DNA of 64,000 nt. It comes from Progne subis subis (taxonomy: Eukaryota > Chordata > Aves > Passeriformes > Hirundinidae). Below, in pieces: positions 24,101 through 62,489 of the stretch; positions within the stretch are counted from its first letter, which is position 1, and every line of letters starts with the position of its first letter. The stretch is from contig JAKJHU010000062.1 in assembly GCA_022316685.1 (NCBI GenBank), positions 62,001 through 126,000 on the forward strand. The letters are read 5' to 3'. The position numbers and the translations under genes were made by a program. The notes beneath the pieces were generated by a model. The model did not search any database, had not been told where the DNA came from, and was given only the letters and a program-made list of their open reading frames with translations.

Positions 24101-27100
24101 TTCCTACTTTGTATTAGTTACAGGAAATGAGAAGCCAGACCGCCTTCATTTCTAAAGCACAGGTTAAATTAATTACACTTCCAAAGCCTTGTCTAGCCAG
24201 AGTGAATAGCTGTGACAAGCCTAATCTTCATACACAGGCCCAGCATTACACTGACAACACAGGAGATTTGTGGGCCAGTCTTCAGAAGCATGAAATGTTC
24301 TCCTTTCCAAGGGACATTTAAAAAAAGAAATGTATCCCAACAGAATGCATTTTCAACTGCTAGAAGGAAAATACTGTTAGAAAAAGCAAACCAAAACGTA
24401 TAAATAAGATTAGGATATACCACATCACCTTAAAAACTGAATTTAAGTGGTTCCTATAGTCCAACAGAGAACACATCTGCCATCCTTAATCTTGTGCTGC
24501 AAAGCAAAGTCACTTATAAACTCTTGGAGCAATGAGTCTTCAGCTGCTCTCATCACGACTTGGTCAAATGCTCCTTTAATATTTTATTTTTGCTAAGGTA
24601 AATGCTCCAACCCTGAGCCGCTCTGTACCTGGACTGACTCAGAGGCACCAATTACTGTAAATGTGTAGCTTGCAGTCAATGACAGGTAGAAAGAGGGAAG
24701 ACATTTGAAAGTTAGCTAATGAGGCATCCTACTTTCACTGCCTATAAAATTTTAATTGCTTTAGTTATGCTACTCCAGCGCTACGGATTATTAATTTCTC
24801 GACATTAATTTTCTTCTTCTTTTCGTTGCCAGTCCTAGGAACAGCCTTGGTAAGAAAACAAATGAGTAGGAAACTCACTGCCAGAACAAATCTTGGGTAC
24901 CCATTCCACGTCAAAGAACCAGAGACAAATAATACACTTTGGCTTTTAGAAGCCCTTGGGGATTGCTGGGGGAATGTCCAACTATGGATTTACAGATCTA
25001 TCCTCAAAGAATAGTTTTCTTACCAAAGCAATATAAAAATGTTCTAATTACATCTTGGACCTAACTTCTTGTTATTAGGATATGCAAAGGTCCTACTGAG
25101 CAGTCTCTTTTCTATGAGGTGCTCATCAAAATATTGCTGATATTTACATTTTCAGCCCCTTGCATGAGACATCGGAAAGAAAAAAATTCAAGAAGAGGAG
25201 TGGCAGTAAAGGCCTTTCTTTACTGCACCCTGACCACACAAGAGTATCACTCTTATGTGTATGCTTTCTGTGCTGAGGCAACGTTTAGGAGTGTGGTCAA
25301 AGGTTGTACATTACCTTTAAAGTGCTTGCAGAAGGTAAAATGGATGAGAGGCTTTCCTTCCTGAATGGTTAGTAAAAAAACAAGCAAAAAACCCAACCAA
25401 CCCACCCTCCACTGCAACTCAAGTGACAGAGCCAGACATGTTTTAAGGAGGAATTTGAAATGAATTACTATGTATTTTTCTACAGCACCACACTCTGCAA
25501 AGATCCCAAGAGAGCCCCGCGAAATTGGTTTCTGAGGGAGTACAACAAACAGGATGAATGAGAAATCCACTGGCATGACATTCTTCAAGTCAGGAAGCAT
25601 TTGCACCCGCTGGAGCTTTGGGGGGGAATTTCTGTGTATAAAGATGTAATAAGAGAAATTGGAACTTGCCCAGCTACCAGAGATTAATACCATTAATCTT
25701 AGAAAAGCTCCCATAGCACTTTCCTTAATGAAGATAAATTCATTGAAGTAGCTTTAAACACAAAGATTTTGCCTAGAAATGTAGAAAGAGAAGTCACAAA
25801 GAATTGAGCAGAAGAGTTGATTACACTGAAGGTGTTGAATTTGGAGAATACGATGCCCTTGGCAAGAACAGTAATAAACAATCACCACGTGCAAAGGATT
25901 GTGAAGGGAAATAATTCATCAGCAACAACAAAAGGCACATTAAATGAAGCTGCTGTGCACATTGAACAGGAACCTTCTGCTCTGTATTTCCTGCCTGAAG
26001 AACAAGCAGGTGCTGCAGCAACCTTTTATCTACATCAGACCTCCAAACCATTATGCCTGTGTCTATCCCAGGTCGTTCAGTGATTATAACCAGCAACCCA
26101 CATTGGATGCGACACGAGCCATCAGAACTTCCAGTCAAACTTGAAACTTGCACATTTTCCCATGGATTAATGCAAGGTTCATATGACCTCTTTGCAGTGA
26201 AGCTGTGTAACAAAGTAGTTAGTTTTTACAACTCCCACTGCAAGCATGCCAGGTCTCTGGGAATCCAGTGTGGAGTGGTTAAAAATCCCCCCTTGGATGG
26301 TGTGGGATAGCAACCCCAGAGCTACAGACCCCATCAGGCAGGGTAGGACCTGCAAGTTACCCTCCTGTCAGAGCTCTTTCCTCTTCCATCCCTACATTAG
26401 ACACTATCTGGGGAGTCCGTGGTGGCGTTAGGTCGATTTCCACAGGATTTTGGTGAGATAATTGAAGACACATCAATAGAAACCTTGGCTTAACAAAGCT
26501 CCGAGAGCTCTCTGAGAATCGTGCTTGTAGTGAAACACTTCAATGGCTTTAAGGCAACTGCATTTGCCCAAGCAACTGAGAGTAATTTGAACACCTGGAA
26601 AATGCAACAATTAATTGAGCTGCTAGGGACTGTGAGTCATGGCCTCCTTTATGTTTTAGCAGAACCCCAGGAGAGGCAGGCTCATGTGTGGTCTCATTAG
26701 CAGATTCGCTGCTTCTGCCCTGCATTTCATCGCTCATCTCTTCCCATGAGAACCTCTCGCTGTTTGAAGAGCTCCAGAGAGAGCTGAGCGATTTTCAGAC
26801 AAGTGCATTCTTTACCTTGGTAGCCCCTGCTCTTTGTGGTGAGAAGGAAAACGTTTTTCTTTGCTGTTCCAGTTGCATTCCTCTCTGAGAATTTTAGCGT
26901 CCAATAATTACATGCTATTGAGATATTAAGTATTTGGGACAGACCAGCTGCTGGCTTAGAGGCAGTTCCCATGGAATAGGTATAAACATATTTTACTTTC
27001 CTACTGGCAGTGATCCTGACTCATATCTTCCTAACCACTGCCTGGTGCGAATTTCCTTACATTTTTTTTCCATTCAGAATTTTAGCCAGAGGACAAATAC

Positions 27101-27999
27101 ACTAGGGGCAATCGACAACTGACAGCCAGATAAGCAGCTGATACTCTTGAGGATTTTGAAATCTGTTAATTTTTCACTTATGGGAAGAGAGGCTTTGAAC
27201 ACATGGTTGATCCAGATTAATTTTCACACAACCATTTCAAATCAATTAGCAGAAGAGCTCTCTCAGTCTTTGATGAAAGTAGGTAAGAAAGCTTTTTGTA
27301 GGTAGGTGAAATTTTTGACAGCCGTGAGATACTTTTTTGAAACTACAAACAGTGAGCAAAGACAGTAGCTAGATGTCAACTCTAGCCCCCATAAAAGACT
27401 AGTAAAATTTTACACTGAAAAATGACAGCATACTTACCAATATAATGGCAAGAAAATTGATTTTGCTCACTGATGTCCCACTTTAACAGATTACTTCTAT
27501 GATTAACGTGGGAAACTCTTAAGGTAGCACATTTCATTTTCTCTGGAAGCAGTAGTCACTCTGCACTGCCGTGGCTGAGTGCTGCCATGTAATAAATACT
27601 GACCACATTCCACCGGTATGGTCCATACTAATTGGACTGAGTAGTACCCTATGATGGATGCTGAAATACTGGTCATCATTAAAGAAGAATGGTTATAATG
27701 AGGCTTTCCACAGATTGGTTGAGTCACAAAGCCATTAACATGGGATTTATTAGCAATCTGAACCAAAGTGCAGAATTCTGCAGGTAGAAGTCTCAGGAAA
27801 CGGGATACCAATAAACATGAGCTTGGGTCACTAACACATACCAAAAAGGGCTAGCAGCTAAAATGGTAATTCAATATATACAAGCCTTCACTGGATCTGA
27901 ATCAGAGTCTAAAGAGGATACAGGTCATTTGTATTCTGACACTTAAACTGAAAGCTGGGCACTGAAAGCAATTTTGTTCAATAAATGAAAAAGAAACAC
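21126..27999. other. Gap between SLCO1C1 and PDE3A, no gene recognised
   Basis: GC-richer until about 21640, then mostly AT-rich. It contains an A21 run (22227-22247), a CACGTG E-box at 22118-22123 and another at 25887-25892. The longest frames (minus 25253-25714, minus 27503-27844) are compatible with chance. It presumably holds the SLCO1C1 promoter, which I cannot place. Confidence 0.6.
21674..21722 (-). other. SLCO1C1: Candidate non-coding leader exon of SLCO1C1
   Basis: The minus strand reads TGCTGCCAG followed by GTAAGA, a near-perfect donor, with the exon side ending at about 21677. It lies 4 kb upstream of the start-codon exon in the right orientation, and that exon opens with an acceptor inside the 5' UTR, so an upstream leader must exist. 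No promoter motif or conserved match confirms this one. A strong GT site can arise by chance. Confidence 0.2.
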
Positions 28000-30900
28000 A
28001 GCCAACAGGATACCACAGAATTATATTTATGTTGTACATTTGTCTTCACATTGCAACATCCACATTGTTCATTTTTGTGACAAGTATTTCTAATAATTTT
28101 GAATACATATTTACTGTATAATACATTTTACCAAGAGGCACTTCCAGTAATTCTGGCAAAAAGGAGCTTCATTATAGTGTCTAACTTACAAAACAGTAAA
28201 AATAAATAATGTTTATCTAAAAGATTTTTTTTTTCCTGTACAGAATCTATTTTGTACAAAACATTTATCAGCCATTAACTAAATCACTTAACAAATACTT
28301 GTGAAGAGAATATATTAAGTATTGCTACATGTATCGAGTGCAAGATACTAGTGAAAGGAAAAGAATAATTCTGTTTATGAAAATCACCTAAAAATACAAG
28401 GCCTTGTTCCTGAAGTGTTTAGAAAGGAGAAGCTTGGTTACAACAATATTGACAATATATAAATATAAATTAACGTATGTAGTACTTAGTGAAAAGAACA
28501 CTGTGTTAAAAACTGGCGTGTACAAATCCTAAACAAGATGGCACTTTTCTGCATTGCCACTTTGGCTGGCAGTTGTTTTTTAAAATATTGCTTCAAAAGA
28601 ATTATAAAGGTACATAAAACCCTTTCCAAATGGAGCCGTATAAAATTACACCCCCTCCACATTTTTCTCACCTTTTGAAGTGAAAAAAAAAAAAATCAAG
28701 GAGGGATTAAATTTGTAGTACACGAGTGATTTGTGGAAACTTGCTACTATATCTGAGTCTGAATAAGCATCATTAAAATAATTTTGCCCCAAAGTCCCAG
28801 GCCAGGAGTCAAACCTCACAGGAGAGGATGTCAGATGACCAAACTTCTCAGTGTTTCCTGAAGTAAAAGAACTTTGTCTGGCCTGTGGTTAATTTTAAAA
28901 TAAAAAAATTGTATAATTTGACCCTCAAATCTGGTGGGGGCCAAGTGCTTCAATTATATTGGCACACCCAAGATTTTAATTCAGAAAGGGTTGTAATCTT
29001 GCTAGGTTAATTTCTTGATTACTTTATCAAAATGGGAATTTTAATTTTTTAATCACATCTTCTACATGATATCCACACTTGCATATTGTTACCCAGACAG
29101 GCCAAACTGTATTGGAAAAGAATTATTTTAGGAAGGTATTTCTTCCACAACTGGAGGCAAAGGTGAAAAAAAAAGTGGTTTTTCTGTTGGAAAATATCCT
29201 AGATGTTCTTCTATCAAAAGCACTAAAAAGAAAAAAAAAAACTGCCACCCATCAGTGAAAATGTTAATCTGTTGAACAAACGTAACTCACACGGTATGAA
29301 TGACGGCTTTTTTAAAAGTGAACTTAAATTACTTTCCATCATGCAAACATCTGATATTGATTATTCAAGAGAAGAAGACTTAACCTCAGAAAAGCAATGA
29401 CCAAAAGTACGCTGACATGGTTGAAATATTAAAGATATCATCAACATCACATAGCAGTTATTAAGGTTGCCTTTGATCTTTTGGGACACCATCTGCAGTA
29501 CTGTATCAAGGTTCACAAACACTTACTAATCAACATTTTGCATTCAAATACAGGTTTTCGTTGTGTTTCAGGATCAGGCAGGAATTCTGAAAAGGAAAGT
29601 CAGCTTTGACAGACTTTAGCAGGCTTTCTACCTAAAGCAGTATATACACACATGGCAAACCCCTCACTGTTTTCTCTCTGACCAGATCACACAGCTTTTT
29701 TATTTTTTATTTTATTTTAGGAAAGCATGGGAGGAAAATGACTAGGCTCAGAAGAGAGGGGGGGGGGGGGAAAAAAAAAAAGCGCTCCGCCAAGACCTCC
29801 CAACTCCTTTAAATAAATACTTAAAAGCAAAGAGCAGTTGCTAATTCACATCAGTTGTTTCTAAGGGTTTGCTGCAGTAGAGGAAGACAGCGTTGAAAAC
29901 GAGCTATTATTTGATCTGATTTCTATGGTTTTGCCTCAGGAGAAGGGAATTCAGTCATGAAAGGACACACAGCCTGCAGCTGTGGCAGAGTCCCTGCTCT
30001 TCGGCTTCCACACAGAAAACAGAAATATCTGTGTTTCCCCAACTACTTCACTGCTCAGATCCACCTCTTTCCACACCTACAGATTTCAGTGGTGCTCCCC
30101 GGAGCACAAAGACTCCCTGTGGCACCCAGGGCAGAACAATTCTCCTGTGCTGCCCCATTCCCACATCTCAGACACACACCACACACAGCTTTGGGAGCAA
30201 GGAACCCATTGGCACAAAGCAGCGACCTGAAAAGATCAAATGAATTTTTTTTTTTTTTTTAATTTAAACTCCACTTGCATCAAGCAAAGTTTTCCTTAAT
30301 GAAGGAGAATTAAACAACTTCTTTGTGATTTTCTGTCTCCTTCAGCTTGACAGACCACATCCAAGCTGGTTTTACCTGAACTCACCAGCAGTTTTACATG
30401 ACAAGCACTCAGGGGAATGCCTGCATACACAGCAGGGTTTCAGACTGCACAATGCTTAACATTTCAGTTTTATCAAAGGAGTGTTGTTAACTGCCTTGAG
30501 CTCTCGCCCCCTTTTGTCATTGTGAAAATCAGCTCTCCAGAAATACACCAGCACTGTTCTGTCCCCAGGCTCCTGAGGAGCTTCTATCGTCCCAAGAGCT
30601 CAGGCAGGTGCTCACTCAGGTGACATCCTGCTGAGGTGGCGTGATGCACTTTTCATCAAAAGAACACCAGGAAAATCCCACTAATGGCCTCGGAATGAAT
30701 CATAGTTAGGTTGTAAATGGAGAATAATTCTCACACTGCTCCCTCCAACACTGGGATGAAATACCTACCACAGCAGGGGCTAAAGCCTGCTTTGATTTAC
30801 CTGCAGAGGAATGTTGTTTTGCTAAAAGAAAGTGATTAAATTCAAAGAAAGATTTATCATAATAAATTGCTCTCAAAAGTACTGGTGCTATTTTGCTCTA

Positions 30901-32763
30901 AATCAAAGTTTGACTCCAATAATCTTCCAGTGTGTCTTAGAGACAGCTGTCACCTAATTTCTATTATTCTTTAATCTGTTCAAAATCACTTAATATGTAT
31001 TTTTCTCCACGATCCCAGGACATTCTTACTTGTTGATTCACTGAAAAACAGAAAAAAAAAAAAAAAAAAAAAGATTTCCCCACTCGAATTAATGGGAATC
31101 ATTATCTTCTCTTTAACACTGCCATAATTTTGACTAACACTGCAACATCAAACAGCAACTGAACTCCCAGAAACTCTCTGTTTACTCCATTTCAGCAGGG
31201 TTACATTTGCTTTTGGAAGAAAAGGAAAATAAATTTTGCTTTACAAAATCTGTTTGATACTGGACTATGATTTCCTTTTTTCTTTCCCAACTAGTTTGAC
31301 TTCCTTCCTGCACGTGGTACAACTCATCAACTCGAGGACTGATTACCCCAGCTCTGTCAGCTGAGGAAAATGGTACCTTTAAAAGCATCTATTTGAACCT
31401 CTATAGCCTTAATTTTCTTGCAGATTCAAATTCAGATTCACCAGGATCTTAAGAAATTCTAACAGTGGTACACTAATGGTAAAAACCTAAATCCATCTTT
31501 AGGCTGATGACGATGCAGAGAGAAGTTCACGCATGATGTCAGAATAAAAACTGATGAAAAACCATCCTTGCATTATTAACAAAAGCACTCTCAAATTACA
31601 TCTCCCCTGGGAACCATTTCCTGCCATAAAATGACCGTGTTTGCTATGAGAACCAGCACAGTGTCACAGGGGAGGCCTTCGGTGACACACAGCTTTGTGT
31701 TAAAGATTTCATTCACAGATCAAGGCCACCCAAAATCCCGCCAAGAGCACAGTAAAATCCCTTTTGCCTAGATTGTTGCAACTCACTTCTGTTGCCCAGC
31801 TTGCAACATCTCATCAAACACCATCTTCCTCCTGGAGGAAGCAGATGATTGTCTGAGACAAGTGTCAAATTGCTCTGCACGTTAGTTAAAAACAAACCAA
31901 GATTTTAGAATCAGAACATAAATATAGAGCACAGTAAATTATGGCCCTTTGAGCATGGGGGAAACGATTGTTTTTAGACACAGCATTTTTGGTTTCTTAG
32001 AAGCTGATGTCTTACACTTCTAAAAAAAAAAAAAGGCAATTAAATAGTTGGGGGCTTTCACACTCTCTACTTCCAGGTGTTCCCCCTGCAACACAAGGGT
32101 AATGAGAGAAGTTATATCCCATGCTAAACACCATGTGGCTGTCAATGAAAGTGCCGAAGTAAGGACAAAAGTGTTTACATGTGATTGTTGTGTGACACAC
32201 AGGGTCCTTTTGTCACTGCACCAGGCGCTGCAGGGACCGAAAAGCCTCGTGTTTCAGGCAAACTTCTAGACTAGAAGAGAACAGGATCAGACACCAAGGG
32301 CCATTGAAGTGGGGACAGCAAAATATCCAAATGGAAAAAAGCATCTAGTTTTTCTCTTCCTCTTTTTAAAGAACAGAAAACTTAAGTTCTCCGGGTTTGC
32401 CTCTGCAAAACACTGTTTAAAGAGGGGTTGCTTTCTTTAGTATCTAACACACTGCTTTACATTTCTGGTGTGTATCAGGAATTCATCTCAACTTTGTAAA
32501 CTTCCCACCTACAACGTGAGCATTTTGCTGATTGAATACAAGCAATTTTCTTTTTTTTTTTTCTTCCTAAAATATTTCATAGGCTGTGGTTTATTTGGTG
32601 CTCACAACACCGAAGGACTACACAAAGTGGAAAACCTTCAATGATCTGCCTCCAAAAGGCTGCTCTAACTGCAGGTGAAAAGTTTTGCCTCCTTTGGACT
32701 AGAAAATATTATAAAGGCCCCTGAATTACCTGCTTCATTATCTATGAACCCCAAAGCACAGGG

Positions 32764-32799
<36 letters not shown>

Positions 32800-35700
32800 G
32801 GGTTTTCACATTCTTGACATAAAATCTCTCTGGTATTTTCTTTTGTGTTATATCTAAGCCTGATAAGTTCTATCTATTCCTGATCATTGCCTGCCAGACC
32901 TGCACTTCAAAGAAAGAAAATCAGACTCCTGAGGATGGACCATCTTCAGAAATTAGATTATTAACTACCTGGAGGGAGGAAAAAACTGCTTACCAAGCTG
33001 AGCACTCGCATCTACTTCAGCTTCTTCACTGGAATTTCTTTCTAGTCAGGATAAAAACAACAGTCATTCTCACTTTAAGTCTGTCAGCAATTTCTTCACC
33101 ATAAAGGTCCAGTTCAATGACTGTTCACAAGAAGAGGCTTGGGTAGCAACGGTGTATCAATTTCTATCAGCTGCCTTGGTAATGCAGAAAAACAAATTAG
33201 AAGCTGACACTGATTTTACTTAATGGCAAACCAAAAATTATGACTAGAAAAATATAATGGTTTCATTTTAACACATTTTTAGATAACTTTTCTTAGTCAT
33301 TAGTTCTCTTCAACCCTATGTATGCCAGTTTAGAGGAATATGTGAAACCCTACTTTACAGGATGTTGCCTCATTCTTGAATGCTTCTTAATTTTACCAGC
33401 TGGGCACCCACTAACACTTGCTGCAATAGATTTTTTTCATCTTCTAGCAAAGGCAATATAAAACCCAGTACTAAAACCCAGCTGCAGTGATTATGCACTG
33501 AAAATTGAGAAAGAAGTGCCTGGAGATGTGACATTTTAAAGCATCTCTTTAAGTTTAATTTTTGAAGGACAGAATGAGGCATAATACATCCTTCTCATAC
33601 TGTAAGGTATGCATATCACTTGTACAAGAAAAGCCCAAATAAAATGATCAATCAAAGTGACTGAAGAGATACAAAAACAATGCAAGCTGGAATTGGTGGA
33701 GACTTGCTGAGATCTTGGAGACAACTCTTTGCTTTTGAATGAATTCTGCTATGTCCTTTCCCTTTAAAATAGCACTGGGGTTTGGATCTTCGCTTTCCTG
33801 ATTTCACTGGGAAACACTTCCTAAATATTCCTGCTGGTAAGAGCATTCAGAACCCTGCTCCAGTCACTCTGCTGAAAGGCAAACACATTTTCTACTGGTA
33901 AGAGTAGGACAGGACAGTATCAGGCAAATGCAACCAGCAAAAAACCCCAAATCCTCTTTTGAGCAAAACCTCATTCTGACAGAAACAAAAAGCAAGAAGA
34001 ACTCTGAAGCGATAACACACACCTGACTGGCTTTGATAAAGGATGTTTTCCAACATTTTGGGGAGGTGTCAACAGGATCATGAAACTGGGTGAATGTGTA
34101 ACAACAGCAAAAAGTGATGGGTGTAATGAAAGAAATTGAATATAGAAAGGACTTCTACAAACTCTGCCTTTCACAAGGAATCTTACTCTCACAAGCAACC
34201 CTCTTCTTGGTAGTGGGCTGCAGAATCAAAGCAGAAAAAGCATACATAGTCAAAGGATTTTTGAGATACTGAAGTTATATATATATATCACTCTTTTTGG
34301 GGGAACAAATCTCTAAATTGTGGGGTACTGGTTGGTGCTGCCAGTCCCCAAGGACATTAATATTCTAAAGCCTTGATCCTGTAGACTACTGGTTTCCCAG
34401 AAGGGTCTACACAAATTACTCAAGACTTTTATTTGTGGGGTTTGGAAATGGCTATAAAAATGTTTTTGTATTTATTTTTTAAAAAATTATCTTTACAAAA
34501 CAACTTTTCCCTTTTTTTCTTTTTCTTTTTTTTTTTTCTTAAAGATATCAATATCTACAGGAACCCATAAAAATTTTTCCATATTTACATCTAGATAGCT
34601 AATCATTGACAAATATATCGTGAAATAAAATATTGAAAGTGAATATCCAACCTTTTAAATAGACATTTGGCTCACAGCATAAACAACAGAGAAAACAAAT
34701 GAACAAAAGAAAAACAACAAAAAAGATCCGCTGTTCTTACAGGCCTGATCTTTTTTCTTTCTCTCTTAAAAAAAAAAAAAAAAAAGAAGAAGAAAGAGGA
34801 AAAAAGTATATTGGTGGGATCAAACATGCTGCTTCTAAGCAGAATGCCAGCAACAAACTGCTCCCATCCAGCACCTCACACTGAAACCCCAAATTCTCTG
34901 AAGCTCATGCGAGCGGTCGCTGGCCCTCGCAGGACCGGCAGCCGCTCCCCATGCAGCTCCTGATGCAGCCTTTGCCTTTTTTTGGGGAAGGCCATGGCCC
35001 TCACGCTCCCCTTCCCTTCTCTCACAAGGGTTTAGCTTTGTTCTTAAGTGATGCATTTGGTCATCGATGCCCAGAGAGGCAGGGGGTGAGGGCAGAAGGG
35101 GACAGCGTGCCTGCAGCTCCCCGTTTGCTCCTGCCCGCATCCAGCCGCTCACACCTGCAGAACCACAGGGAGGGCATCTCCAGGGGAACAGACTGCCACG
35201 CTGTTCCCCCTTTGGAAACAGCCCTCCTGGCACATCCCTTTCGCCAGCAAGTCCAGGAGGTGCCCAGGAGGAGGAGGTGGTGCTGCCACAGCTGGTAGGG
35301 CCAGAGCAGCAACCTGAGCCACAGCTGCCCACAGCTGGAGCGCACACTGGGGTTGGAGGGCTATGGGAAAGCAAAGCTCCTCAAAATTGTTCCCTTGCAG
35401 GCATGAATTCTCGAAAATTCTGGCCCTCTGTTTCATTGTGGTACACTGGGACACGTGCTACAGCTAGTGTGGTAAGAACTCAGACCATGCTGTGTTTCCT
35501 CACGTCCACTCACACTTGCAAACACCTCCTCACTCACACATATGCGTTGGCAGGATATATCAGCATTCATATAAAGCTTTGGAACTTTTATCCCTCAGCA
35601 TTAGGAGCAAAAGCTACTTAACTGGTACCTTACTGTTAACTGCAAATGTGCTTCAGAAGCAGCATTTCCTTAGATAACTTTCTCCTGTAAATATCACAGT

Positions 35701-36024
35701 GACCATAATATATCATTAAATGTATTTTGCTGAAGTGTGCAGCCAATAACCCTGGCACTATATATATATATATATTTATATAATTCCACCCACCCCCAAA
35801 TCTCTTCAAAGAAAGTCTGTAAAGCCGGTGTTGCAGTGTGAAAGCTTCCTTGAGCATAGGAGTTTAAACAATGTACCTCACCATAAAAAGGAAAGAGAAA
35901 CAAATTTTAACAGCTGTAGGCGCATTATCCCATACTTCTACAGTGTTGTGTCTAAATGCTGTGCTGGCTTGAGAAAGAGTCTGTGCACGAGTCAATCTGT
36001 CTTAAAATACTGCTGTAAATATTG
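28000..36024 (-). other. PDE3A: Probable 3' UTR of PDE3A (end inferred)
   Basis: Follows the PDE3A stop codon directly. The stretch is AT-rich on the whole and shows several mRNA-like features on the minus strand: a canonical AU-rich nonamer TTATTTATT at 28201-28209, another UAUUUAUU-type site at 29811-29819, a Pumilio element TGTAAATA at 34582-34589, and UGUAC-type motifs around 28020-28530. No intron or other gene is seen. The lower end near 28015 is a guess from an ATAAATATAA stretch followed by GT-rich sequence; AATAAA at 34428-34433 would give a much shorter form. Transcript data are needed to set it. Confidence 0.45.
29759..29781 (-). repeat. G12A11 tract (polypyrimidine on the transcript strand)
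   Basis: Plus strand has 12 G followed by 11 A. Read as PDE3A mRNA this is U11C12, continuing into CUCUCUUCU, an uninterrupted pyrimidine stretch of over 30 nt such as poly(C)-binding or polypyrimidine-tract proteins bind. Confidence 0.7.

Positions 36025-62489
<26,465 letters not shown>

Noticed and set aside
25253..25714. 153-codon minus-strand open frame between the two genes
   Set aside because: No family motif, no splice-compatible partner and hydrophobic/low-complexity composition typical of translated AT-rich DNA. Without conservation evidence it is best treated as chance.
27503..27844. 113-codon minus-strand open frame near the inferred PDE3A mRNA end
   Set aside because: Codons do not resemble any domain I know, and there is no upstream acceptor consistent with a PDE3A exon.
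34835..35621. Overlapping open frames on both strands (179 and 184 codons)
   Set aside because: They lie in one GC-rich patch where stop codons are scarce in every frame. The residues are Ala/Gly/Pro/Ser-rich without motifs.
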